A program made the position numbers and the translations under genes. Shown piece by piece: positions 1-5,368 of a stretch of DNA of 5,368 nt. This stretch comes from an uncultured Lachnospiraceae bacterium. GTDB lineage: Bacteria; Bacillota; Clostridia; Lachnospirales; Lachnospiraceae. Location of the stretch: assembly GCA_945788595.1 (NCBI GenBank), contig CALZMS010000096.1:1-5368 (forward strand), read 5' to 3'. The notes beneath the pieces are model-generated. The model was not told the origin of the DNA, searched no databases, and was given only the letters and a program-made list of their open reading frames with translations. Position 1 is the first letter of the stretch, and the number at the start of each line of letters is the position of its first letter.

Positions 1-1
1 G

Positions 2-256
2 CAGTTCAATGCGGACATGATCATTATGTTTGATCAGATTTCCTGCAAAGGAGTAGGGGCCATCAGCGGATTGTTTGAAGAGGAAGCCAGACGGCGGGGC
101 GTGCATTTTGTATGGCTGCCCCAGGATCTTATGGATCCCACTACGGTATCCAGACGTTCGATGCGTGATCATATCAACAGATATATGGATACTGTGATGA
201 AAGAAAAACCACTGGACCCGACCCTGGTGGATTTTGATGACAGTGAAAGCTGGTAA
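2..256 (+). CDS. 2-hydroxyacyl-CoA dehydratase subunit (HgdA/HgdB-FldBC family), C-terminal part only
   Basis: The reading frame is open from base 2 to the TAA at 254-256 and encodes the last 84 residues of a protein whose start lies left of the window. The ATG at 17 is internal, because the frame is open before it and no ribosome binding site precedes it. The fragment has the alternating strand/helix pattern of the last Rossmann-like domain of this family: a hydrophobic strand (DMIIMFDQ), a Cys in the following loop (ISCKG), a helix, a second strand (VHFVWLPQDL), then a TVSRRSMRD helix and an acidic tail ending in DFDDSESW. In the family, the D component carries [4Fe-4S] clusters and removes water from a 2-hydroxyacyl-CoA by a ketyl radical mechanism. 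The activator gene 15 bases downstream strongly supports this identity. The substrate (2-hydroxyglutaryl-, lactoyl-, phenyllactoyl- or 2-hydroxyisocaproyl-CoA), and whether this is the alpha or beta subunit, cannot be read from this fragment. Confidence 0.8.
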   Translation, partial: QFNADMIIMFDQISCKGVGAISGLFEEEARRRGVHFVWLPQDLMDPTTVSRRSMRDHINRYMDTVMKEKPLDPTLVDFDDSESW

Positions 257-271
257 AGAAAAGGAGAATAT

Positions 272-1063
272 ATGGCAAAATATTACGGTGGATGCGATGT
301 GGGATCCACATACGGAAAATGTGTAATTCTGGACGAAACAGGAAAAATCGCGGGACATGCTACGGTACGCTCCAAGATTAATCCAGTGGAGACAGCAAAC
401 CTGGCTTTGACAGAAGCCATTGCTATGGTAGAAGATCTGGAAAAACCGGAGGATCTGACCTATCTGGTGGGTACCGGTTACGGAAGAAACAAGGTACCCT
501 TTGCGGATGAAAATATTTCAGAGATCTCCTGTCATGCCATGGGTGTACATGTGACAGACCCGACAATTACGGGAATCATCGATATCGGAGGGCAGGACGT
601 CAAGGGAATTGCTGTGGATACAGACGGAACGGTCAAGAATTTTGCAATGAATGACAAATGTGCCGCCGGTACCGGAAAGTTTTTTGAAGGAATGGCAAGA
701 GCCTTTGAAATGCCCCTGGAAGATTTCTGCCGTCTGTCCCTATCGGCAAAAAATGTGATACCGATTACCGCACAGTGTGCAGTATTTGCGGAGTCCGAGG
801 TGATTTCTCTGGTCGGTGAGGGAAAACCTCGTGAAGAGATTGCGGCGGGATTGCAGGTATCCATTGCGAAAAGATGTTTCGTTATGGCAAAAAAGGCCGG
901 TACAGACGGAAAAATCACCCTCACCGGCGGCTGTGCAAAAAACGAAGGTCTGAAAAAAGCCATTGAACAAGTACTTAAGATCAAAGTGGCAGAGTTACCT
1001 ATCGATCCCCAGCTTATGGGTGCCCTTGGTGCTGCGGAGTATGCGCGGCAGATGGGTATGTAA
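272..1063 (+). CDS. 2-hydroxyacyl-CoA dehydratase activator (HgdC/FldI/HadI type, BadF/BadG/BcrA/BcrD ATPase)
   Basis: This 263-residue protein has the usual length for the family and an ASKHA (actin/hexokinase-like) ATPase fold. Visible motifs are phosphate loop 1 near residues 7-16 (GCDVGSTYGK), GTGYGR at 67-72, phosphate loop 2 at 104-111 (DIGGQDVK), and the adenosine-site glycines TGGCAKN at 218-224. Cys130 (in NDKCAAGTGKF) and Cys169 (in TAQCAVFAESE) are 39 residues apart. From memory this equals the spacing of Cys127 and Cys166 of the Acidaminococcus enzyme, which hold one [4Fe-4S] cluster between the two monomers of the dimer. The protein is known in this family to use ATP hydrolysis to push a low-potential electron from ferredoxin or flavodoxin into the dehydratase; it is cytoplasmic and very oxygen-sensitive. 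AAGGAG at 261-266 sits 5 bases before the ATG, and the dehydratase stop is only 15 bases upstream, so the two are probably cotranscribed. Substrate-specific names such as hgdC or fldI are not justified by sequence alone. Confidence 0.95.
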   Translation: MAKYYGGCDVGSTYGKCVILDETGKIAGHATVRSKINPVETANLALTEAIAMVEDLEKPEDLTYLVGTGYGRNKVPFADENISEISCHAMGVHVTDPTITGIIDIGGQDVKGIAVDTDGTVKNFAMNDKCAAGTGKFFEGMARAFEMPLEDFCRLSLSAKNVIPITAQCAVFAESEVISLVGEGKPREEIAAGLQVSIAKRCFVMAKKAGTDGKITLTGGCAKNEGLKKAIEQVLKIKVAELPIDPQLMGALGAAEYARQMGM

Positions 1064-1133
1064 AAATCCACAGATGCCATTACCGGTGCAAAAAGCAATG
1101 CAAGGCAAATGGCGGTAGAGAAAGAGGACGACC

Positions 1134-1289
1134 ATGAAAATATTATTGATAATCGTGATTGTAATTTTTGCGTTTTTTGCATTAACGATGCTCATTTACT
1201 GGTTCAATCTGGATACAAAGCTGGTAAAGCTTCTGGAAAAACCGATGATGAAGCATTACGATAATATAAAAAGAGACCGGCGGATCTGA
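1134..1289 (+). CDS. Small single-pass membrane protein, 51 residues, unknown function
   Basis: The frame encodes 51 residues with one hydrophobic segment at about residues 3-24 (ILLIIVIVIFAF onward, ending in LIYWF), followed by a basic tail with about ten Lys/Arg that ends in KRDRRI. There is no signal peptidase site, so it should stay anchored in the membrane; the positive-inside rule places the tail in the cytoplasm. AGAGG at 1123-1127 lies 6 bases before the ATG. The TGA (1287-1289) shares one base with the ATG of the next gene (1289-1291), which indicates translational coupling. The ribosome binding site, sharp hydrophobicity profile and coupling together make this a real gene despite its size. 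It could tether the next gene's product or the dehydratase system to the membrane, but that is inference. I recognise no family. Confidence 0.75.
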   Translation: MKILLIIVIVIFAFFALTMLIYWFNLDTKLVKLLEKPMMKHYDNIKRDRRI

Positions 1290-2065
1290 TGAACATATTT
1301 GATAAGTATATTGCAGAAACAATAAAAAGCTGCTGTGCTCACCCTCTGCAGCCACTGCCGCGGCCAGAAAGCTTCTGGCCATTGCAGGAAAAAAATACAT
1401 TTCTTATGGAGCGGGATACGGCCGTGGAGCTGGGCGGGTATCCGAAAGAGTCTGTTAATCTTATACTGCCATCCTCCCGGCTGCGGGAAAAGACAGTTTT
1501 CAATGGATCTGATGGGACAGATCAGAGGGAAAGAGCGCAGGAGAAAATACTTTCTGACGGCGTGTACTGCATAGGAGATCCTGCAATTATGGATGGCTCC
1601 CAGTCCCATGTTTCCTTTGGAAAAATCGTACTGCTGGAGGCAGAGGACATTACGGACGGGGATTTGTATGCGTTTACCCAGGAAGAACTTCTGACGGATG
1701 CCCGGATCCGTATGAAAGATGTGATGCTTAGACAGTCTCCGACACATTATAATATCAATCTCCGGGTCGGAAAAGCTGCACTGGCAGCAGGATTTGACGC
1801 GGCAAAAGCAGGATGGACAGTGCATGAGGCTTTTTGCAGGATGGAAAAGGTAAGATCCGTAACTGTGATTTTGCTTGTGGGTGAGAATGAGCTGTATAAA
1901 AAACTGCTTGGTACAGCGGAAAAGGTTAAAGAAGTGACACTGACGCTGAATCATATTTTTGACGGAATAGAGATGGATTGCGGTCACTGTGAGCAGAAAG
2001 AGATCTGCAATGAGATCGAAGGTATGCGGGCATTGCACAAGAAGAAATTAAGAGAAATAAAATAG
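1289..2065 (+). CDS. Acetyl-CoA synthase (AcsB/CdhC) middle-domain-like protein, 258 residues, function unknown
   Basis: The start overlaps the preceding TGA by one base and has only a weak GGCGGA just upstream, so translation probably depends on coupling. Compared from memory with the Moorella acetyl-CoA synthase subunit AcsB, several stretches line up in order: DTAVELGG at residues 43-50 with DMYVEMGG; NINLRVGKAALAAGF at 155-169 with NINWLRVSKDAVAKGF; VRSVTVILLVGENELYKKL at 188-206 with VDRVQVTIFTDEAKVKEYM; and a Cys cluster C231-x2-C234-x5-C240 with the first cluster-A cysteines. The protein ends 18 residues after the third Cys, so the fourth cysteine and the Cys-Gly-Cys nickel site of AcsB are absent, as is the N-terminal CODH-contact domain. 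It therefore cannot be a working acetyl-CoA synthase. The Cys cluster may bind a metal or an Fe-S cluster. Since the AcsB middle domain has been linked to CoA binding, a CoA-related role beside a CoA-ester dehydratase is a reasonable guess. The gene itself is secure; the family call is moderate. Confidence 0.6.
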   Translation: MNIFDKYIAETIKSCCAHPLQPLPRPESFWPLQEKNTFLMERDTAVELGGYPKESVNLILPSSRLREKTVFNGSDGTDQRERAQEKILSDGVYCIGDPAIMDGSQSHVSFGKIVLLEAEDITDGDLYAFTQEELLTDARIRMKDVMLRQSPTHYNINLRVGKAALAAGFDAAKAGWTVHEAFCRMEKVRSVTVILLVGENELYKKLLGTAEKVKEVTLTLNHIFDGIEMDCGHCEQKEICNEIEGMRALHKKKLREIK

Positions 2066-2073
2066 ATCGGATG

Positions 2074-2078
2074 AGGAG
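2074..2078 (+). promoter_or_regulatory. Ribosome binding site that sets the GTG start of the rRNA methyltransferase
   Basis: AGGAG lies 7 bases before GTG 2086, which is ideal spacing. An in-frame ATG at 2071 immediately precedes the AGGAG and has no site of its own, so starting there would place the ribosome binding site inside the coding region. Bases before 2071 are A-rich and lack a comparable purine motif. Confidence 0.75.
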
Positions 2079-2085
2079 AACTATC

Positions 2086-3234
2086 GTGGAAAACAATGTA
2101 AAAAAATGTCCAAAATCCAGACAGTGCGGCGGATGCCAACTTCAGGGTATTCCTTACGAAAAACAGCTGGAAGAGAAACAGAAAAAAACAGAAGAACTGA
2201 TTGGCCCATACTGTAGGGTTTTTCCTATCTGCGGTATGGAGGTGCCTTATCATTATCGGAACAAGGTGCATGCTGTGCTGGATCACAGTAAGGGAAATGT
2301 GATCTCCGGTATCTATGCCGAAGGTTCCCATAGAGTTGTGTCGGTGGATTCCTGTCTGATTGAAGACGAGAGGGCGGATGAGATCATTGTGACGATCCGG
2401 GAGCTTTTGCAGTCCTTTAAGCTGCCGGTATATGATGAAGATACGGGAAGAGGGCTGTTTCGCCATATTCTGATCCGGGTGGGAAAAACTTCCGGGCAGA
2501 TTATGGTGGTACTGGTGATGGCTTCGCCCATATTCCCGTCTAAAAATAATTTTATCCGGGTTCTGCGGCAGAAACATCCGGAGATCACGACTATTGTACA
2601 GAATATCAATGATCAGGATACCAGCATGGTGCTGGGAGAGAGGGAAAAGGTGCTGTATGGCAAAGGGTATATTACAGATACTCTCTGCGGTAAGGAATTT
2701 CGTATTTCTTCCCGGTCATTTTACCAGATTAATCCGATCCAGACAGAAAAGCTGTATCAGAAGGCTATTCATTTAGCCAGTCTGACGGGTAAGGAACGGA
2801 TCGTGGATGCGTATTGTGGTATCGGTACTATCGGTCTGATTGCTTCGGACCGGGCAAAGCAGGTAATCGGTATTGAGCTGAATGAGGATGCTGTTCGGGA
2901 TGCTATGAAGAATGCCAGAGCCAATAATGTCAGCAATGTGGAATTTTACTGTGATGACGCAGGGGATTTTATGCGGGAGATGGCGGCTAATGGGGAAAAG
3001 GTGGATGTGGTTTTTATGGATCCGCCGAGAAGTGGCAGTGATGAGGTGTTTTTATCTTCTGTGGTGCAGCTGGCTCCGAAGAATGTTGTTTATATTTCCT
3101 GTAATCCGGAGACTATGGCAAGGGATCTTAAGTATCTGACAGGGCATGGGTACCGGGCGCTTACGGCTTGGCCGTTTGATATGTTTCCTTCGACGGAGCA
3201 TATTGAGGTTGTCTGCTGTCTGAAACGAGAGTGA
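2086..3234 (+). CDS. rlmD: 23S rRNA (uracil-C5)-methyltransferase, RlmC/RlmD (RumA) type, without TRAM domain
   Basis: The enzyme transfers a methyl group from S-adenosylmethionine to C5 of a uracil in 23S rRNA. From the GTG start it is 382 residues. An Fe-S cluster motif opens the protein: Cys8-x5-Cys14-x2-Cys17, with a likely fourth ligand at Cys90 (SVDSCLIED). The methyltransferase part shows SFYQINP near 211-217, SAM motif I DAYCGIGTIG at 241-250, the acidic GIELNEDA motif near 262-269, DPPRSG at 312-317, the catalytic Cys339 in SCNPETMARD, and the closing FPSTEHIEV with probable base Glu374. The N-terminal TRAM RNA-binding domain of typical RlmD and Bacillus RlmCD (about 430-460 residues) is missing. 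The layout matches the short Escherichia coli RlmC (375 residues). The symbol follows the usual homology-based name; whether the target is U747 or U1939 (E. coli numbering) is not decided by sequence. It lies about 20 bases after the preceding stop and is probably the last gene of the run. Its link to the dehydratase genes may be only positional. Confidence 0.9.
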   Translation: MENNVKKCPKSRQCGGCQLQGIPYEKQLEEKQKKTEELIGPYCRVFPICGMEVPYHYRNKVHAVLDHSKGNVISGIYAEGSHRVVSVDSCLIEDERADEIIVTIRELLQSFKLPVYDEDTGRGLFRHILIRVGKTSGQIMVVLVMASPIFPSKNNFIRVLRQKHPEITTIVQNINDQDTSMVLGEREKVLYGKGYITDTLCGKEFRISSRSFYQINPIQTEKLYQKAIHLASLTGKERIVDAYCGIGTIGLIASDRAKQVIGIELNEDAVRDAMKNARANNVSNVEFYCDDAGDFMREMAANGEKVDVVFMDPPRSGSDEVFLSSVVQLAPKNVVYISCNPETMARDLKYLTGHGYRALTAWPFDMFPSTEHIEVVCCLKRE

Positions 3235-3256
3235 TTTTAGAGTTTGAGGGACGGAC

Positions 3257-3437
3257 GCAACACCTGGGAAAAGCCCCTCCTGTATATATTGTCCCGGAAA
3301 ACGCGCTTTCGCTCCGCCTTAAACGCAGCGGTACTAAGCTCGAGGCTGCGCCTTGCGGCTTGCTCTCGCTAAGTGCCGGCGTTTTCGGAGGGTTTTCCGG
3401 GACAATATATACAGGAGGGGCTTTTCCCAGGTGTTGC
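3257..3437. repeat. 181-bp palindromic intergenic element with perfect 46-bp inverted arms (MITE-like)
   Basis: The left arm 3257-3302 and right arm 3392-3437 are exact reverse complements over 46 bases; the left begins GCAACACCTGGG and the right ends CCCAGGTGTTGC. The 89-base interior is also partly self-complementary in nested order: 3312-3316 with 3386-3390, 3321-3326 with 3379-3384, and 3329-3334 with 3373-3378 (one G-T pair). The whole element could thus fold into one long hairpin in RNA or extruded DNA. It holds no credible gene. It lies between the converging methyltransferase (stop at 3234) and mobB (stop codon at 3476-3478), so it could stop read-through from both sides. However, neither side is followed by a T-tract, so it is not a classical intrinsic terminator. 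No target-site duplication is evident at its edges. I associate similar palindromes with Lachnospiraceae intergenic regions, but copy number cannot be judged here. Confidence 0.85.
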
Positions 3438-3475
3438 TGATAATGCGTGGATAGAATAATTAATGTGGGATGTGG

Positions 3476-3967
3476 CTAGATGTTGGCCGTTTTTTTGATG
3501 AAAGCACTTATGCCCTGAATATCATCCAGAGAAAATACGGGATCACAATTGGCGGCAAGGATCTTATCATCGGTCACTACCGCTATATATTCTTCCGCAG
3601 CGCGGGGGAGCCCTTTGCCAGTGGCTTTTCTGCTGATCCCGATGCGGGGGACTTTTTCCTGTTTATACCCTTCCACAAGGATCAGATCTACATCGTGTAC
3701 CATGGCGATCAGATCTGAGAAGCTTTTTTCCCGCTGTTCGATCATGGCGGTTTTTTCCCGGGAGCTGACGATGGTCAGATCTGCGCCGGCATGGGTAAAG
3801 CGCCAGGAATCTTTCCCTTCTTTGTCAATCTCAAACTGGTGGGCGTCGTGTTTGATGACAGCGATACGGTATCCCTGGCTTTTTAAGGTATATACGATTT
3901 GCTCGATCAGTGTGGTTTTTCCGGTGCCGGAGTAGGCGGCAAAACCGATAACGGGAATGGTGCTCAT
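3476..3967 (-). CDS. mobB: Molybdopterin-guanine dinucleotide biosynthesis protein MobB
   Basis: This 163-residue cytoplasmic GTP-binding protein has normal length for MobB. It carries a Walker A loop near residues 8-19 (GFAAYSGTGKTT, with Ala where the first Gly is common), the family signature VIKHDAHQFEID followed by GKDSWR and AGA at 37-62, and a Walker B-like DLILVEGYK at 94-102. In the family, MobB binds GTP and assists MobA, which joins GMP to molybdopterin to form the guanine dinucleotide cofactor of DMSO-reductase-type enzymes, such as formate dehydrogenase; MobB is helpful rather than essential. GGAGG at 3975-3979 lies 7 bases before the ATG. The gene follows moeA by 42 bases on the same strand, so they are probably cotranscribed. 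No mobA is in the window. Confidence 0.93.
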   Translation of the reverse strand: MSTIPVIGFAAYSGTGKTTLIEQIVYTLKSQGYRIAVIKHDAHQFEIDKEGKDSWRFTHAGADLTIVSSREKTAMIEQREKSFSDLIAMVHDVDLILVEGYKQEKVPRIGISRKATGKGLPRAAEEYIAVVTDDKILAANCDPVFSLDDIQGISAFIKKTANI

Positions 3968-4009
3968 CTGTATTCCTCCGGGTGTGTTTTCATAAAATTT
4001 TGAATCTAT

Positions 4010-5224
4010 TTAAAGGAGAAATCCTTTCAGTTCAGTTCCTTCGCCAATCGCGTCGCTTCCGGCTGGAATAATAGCGATAACGTCGCAGCCAATTGTACTG
4101 CTCAGTACAGCATTTCCCTGCTCCCGGGGAACATTCATACGTACAGTACCATCGGAAAGATCCAGAGTGCCGCGTAGGAAGCGGGTTGCGGGACTTTTTT
4201 TGCGAAAACCGTTGATCAGTTTCACGGAGATTTCTTTGGGAAGACAATCCGTCTGTCCGCTGAGCTTTCTTAAAACGGGAGCAGCAATGGCATAAAAGTT
4301 GGTGATGGCAGAAGCCGGGTTACCGGACAGAGCGCAGATGGGTTTTCCATCATATATTCCATAGGCACATGCCATGCCGGGCTTCATATCTACACCGCGA
4401 AACAGAGTTTCAGCGCCGGCCATGTCCATGGCGGCCGGTGTAAGATCATAGTCACCTACAGAAACACCGCCGGTGATCAGAAGGGCGTCACATTGTGTGA
4501 GTCCTTTTTTTATCAGTGTACAAATATCCTCCGTGCGGTCCGCTGCCGGGCCATACAGTACAGGGATAAATCCCATATTTTGGACAGCGCCGCTGAGCAT
4601 ATATCTGTTGGAATCGTATATTTTTCCGGGAATGCTTTCTGCTCCAAGTTCCAGAAGCTCTGTACCGGTGGACAAAATACCGATACGGGGAATCCGGTAA
4701 ACCAGGGCAGAGGTGATATTTTGAGAGGCCAGTGTTCCGGCCAGACCTGCATCGATCTTTGTTCCGGATTTCGCCAGAAGATCTCCGGTTTTTACGTCTT
4801 CACCGGTCTTAACTATGTTGCTGCCTTCTTTGCATGGGGAGGAAATGGTAACGGTCTCGGCAGTAAATTCCGTCTGCTCAAATTTGATCACGGCATCTGC
4901 TCCTTCAGGGATCGGTGCACCGGTCAGCACTTTTGCGGCACAGCCTTCGGTCACGGGATAATGGGACACGCTGCCGGCGGGGATTTCTTCCAGAATCCGT
5001 AAAGTTACCGGATGCTCTCTGGAGGCTTCGGCGGTATCCCCGGAACGAAAAGCATAGCCATCGTAGGGAGAACGGTCAAAGGATGGTACATTGACTTTTG
5101 CTGTCACATCCTGAGCCAGGACGCGTCCATACAGGGACTCGACAGATATTGTTTCGGTGGGTAGAGGCAGGATCCGGTTCATTAACAGATCACGGCCGAT
5201 GGTATATGCAATAAATTTTGACAT
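4010..5224 (-). CDS. moeA: Molybdopterin molybdenumtransferase MoeA
   Basis: MoeA inserts molybdate into adenylylated molybdopterin, the last step in making the basic molybdenum cofactor. From the ATG at 5224 the protein has 404 residues, the normal family length. Motifs in order are SPYDGYAF at 52-59, TGAPIPEGADAVIKFEQ at 101-117, NIVKTGEDV at 136-144, the MoCF-domain STGTEL at 185-190, TGGVSVGDYD at 251-260, MKPGMACAYG at 280-289 and LSGNPASAITNF at 299-310. The C-terminal domain IV (about 330-404) is complete. Glu189 and Asp258 fit the conserved acidic active-site positions. The start was chosen because AGAAAGG at 5234-5240 precedes it by 9 bases. An in-frame ATG at 5293 would add 23 residues that do not look like MoeA and would translate the leader. 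It is the first gene of an operon with mobB. There is no separate gene that could be MogA in the window. Confidence 0.95.
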   Translation of the reverse strand: MSKFIAYTIGRDLLMNRILPLPTETISVESLYGRVLAQDVTAKVNVPSFDRSPYDGYAFRSGDTAEASREHPVTLRILEEIPAGSVSHYPVTEGCAAKVLTGAPIPEGADAVIKFEQTEFTAETVTISSPCKEGSNIVKTGEDVKTGDLLAKSGTKIDAGLAGTLASQNITSALVYRIPRIGILSTGTELLELGAESIPGKIYDSNRYMLSGAVQNMGFIPVLYGPAADRTEDICTLIKKGLTQCDALLITGGVSVGDYDLTPAAMDMAGAETLFRGVDMKPGMACAYGIYDGKPICALSGNPASAITNFYAIAAPVLRKLSGQTDCLPKEISVKLINGFRKKSPATRFLRGTLDLSDGTVRMNVPREQGNAVLSSTIGCDVIAIIPAGSDAIGEGTELKGFLL

Positions 5225-5233
5225 AAAAATGTG

Positions 5234-5240
5234 CCTTTCT
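5234..5240 (-). promoter_or_regulatory. Ribosome binding site that sets the moeA start
   Basis: Read on the minus strand the bases are AGAAAGG, 9 bases before ATG 5224. The longer frame starting at 5293 has no comparable purine-rich stretch in front of its ATG, which supports the shorter protein. Confidence 0.55.
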
Positions 5241-5305
5241 ATTTTATAGTACGCTTGAAGGTTTGATAATTTTATAAAAATGGTACAATACAATGTTTTT
5301 TATTA

Positions 5306-5334
5306 ATGAAAAAAGATACTGAAAAGTAATCTTT
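5306..5334 (-). terminator. Weak AT-rich hairpin with T-tract upstream of moeA (possible terminator or attenuator)
   Basis: On the minus strand, bases 5334-5312 can form a stem (AAAGAT plus ACT pairing with AGT plus ATCTTT, one bulged A, loop TTTC), followed directly by a run of T. The stem is nearly all A-T, so its stability is low. It might end a transcript coming from the right, or attenuate moeA if the promoter lies further upstream. On the plus strand no T-tract follows. No convincing -35/-10 pair could be assigned between here and moeA; TATAAA at 5271-5276 (minus) is a possible -10 without a good -35. Confidence 0.25.
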
Positions 5335-5368
5335 ATAAATTAGCGGGACTTTTTTATTATTAGCAAAT

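Noticed and set aside
1064..1133. A possible hairpin terminator between the activator and the small membrane gene (GCCATT with AATGGC)
   Set aside because: Only six pairs with a long loop and no T-tract; not convincing as a terminator, and the following genes look cotranscribed.
532..1182. A 216-codon open frame on the minus strand opposite the activator gene
   Set aside because: It is antisense to a strongly conserved activator, has no domain features and is explained as a shadow of that gene's codon pattern.
1256..2038. A 260-codon open frame on the minus strand opposite the AcsB-like gene
   Set aside because: Its translation is rich in Cys, His, Phe and Ile with no recognisable domain. 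The plus-strand frame has AcsB-like motifs, operon spacing and coupling.
2071..2073. ATG as start of the rRNA methyltransferase
   Set aside because: The good AGGAG lies just downstream of it and is correctly spaced for GTG 2086, while nothing suitable precedes this ATG.
1984..2577. A 197-codon minus-strand frame opposite the methyltransferase
   Set aside because: It is low in conserved motifs, has an unusual His/Phe-rich composition and lies antisense to a clear family member.
3231..3440. A 69-codon open frame on the plus strand across the palindromic element
   Set aside because: It starts inside the end of the methyltransferase gene, has no ribosome binding site, and consists almost entirely of the inverted repeat, whose symmetry keeps frames open by chance.
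4493..5002. A 169-codon plus-strand frame inside moeA
   Set aside because: It is antisense to the core MoeA motifs, has Cys/Gly/Phe-rich composition and no ribosome binding site.
5225..5293. A 23-residue N-terminal extension of MoeA from the ATG at 5293
   Set aside because: The added residues do not resemble MoeA, the stretch is leader-like and AT-rich, and the start at 5224 has its own ribosome binding site and gives the usual length.
1..5368. CRISPR array, tRNA, rRNA or phage/IS genes
   Set aside because: No regularly spaced direct repeats, no cloverleaf or rRNA-like stretches, and no transposase or integrase motifs were seen on either strand.

Overview
The window reads as chromosomal DNA of an obligately anaerobic clostridium, most likely Lachnospiraceae-like. 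The grounds are the oxygen-sensitive 2-hydroxyacyl-CoA dehydratase/activator pair, strong AGGAG-type ribosome binding sites, moderate GC with AT-rich leaders, and a long palindromic intergenic repeat of a style I associate with that family. This placement is inference. No plasmid, phage or integrase gene is visible.

Left region (1-3234, + strand) is a tightly packed run of five genes. In order: the C-terminal 84 codons of a 2-hydroxyacyl-CoA dehydratase subunit (it begins left of the window); its ATP-dependent [4Fe-4S] activator of the HgdC type; a 51-codon single-pass membrane protein; a 258-residue protein that looks like an isolated middle domain of acetyl-CoA synthase (AcsB/CdhC) without the nickel site; and a 23S rRNA (uracil-C5) methyltransferase of the RlmC/RlmD type. 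Gaps are 15, 70, -1 and about 20 bases, so the run is probably one transcript. The first two genes form a known radical dehydration system: the activator hydrolyses ATP and passes a low-potential electron to the dehydratase, which removes water from a 2-hydroxyacyl-CoA. The third and fourth genes have no established role and are the most interesting part of the window.

Middle region (3235-3475) lies between converging genes. It is filled by a 181-bp palindromic element (3257-3437) with perfect 46-bp inverted arms and an imperfectly self-complementary interior. It resembles a MITE-like or dispersed palindromic repeat and may also block read-through in both directions.

Right region (3476-5224, - strand) is a two-gene molybdenum cofactor operon, moeA followed 42 bases later by mobB. 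MoeA inserts molybdenum into molybdopterin; MobB is the GTP-binding partner in making the guanine dinucleotide form. Upstream of moeA (5225-5368) is an AT-rich leader with a weak hairpin and no further gene.
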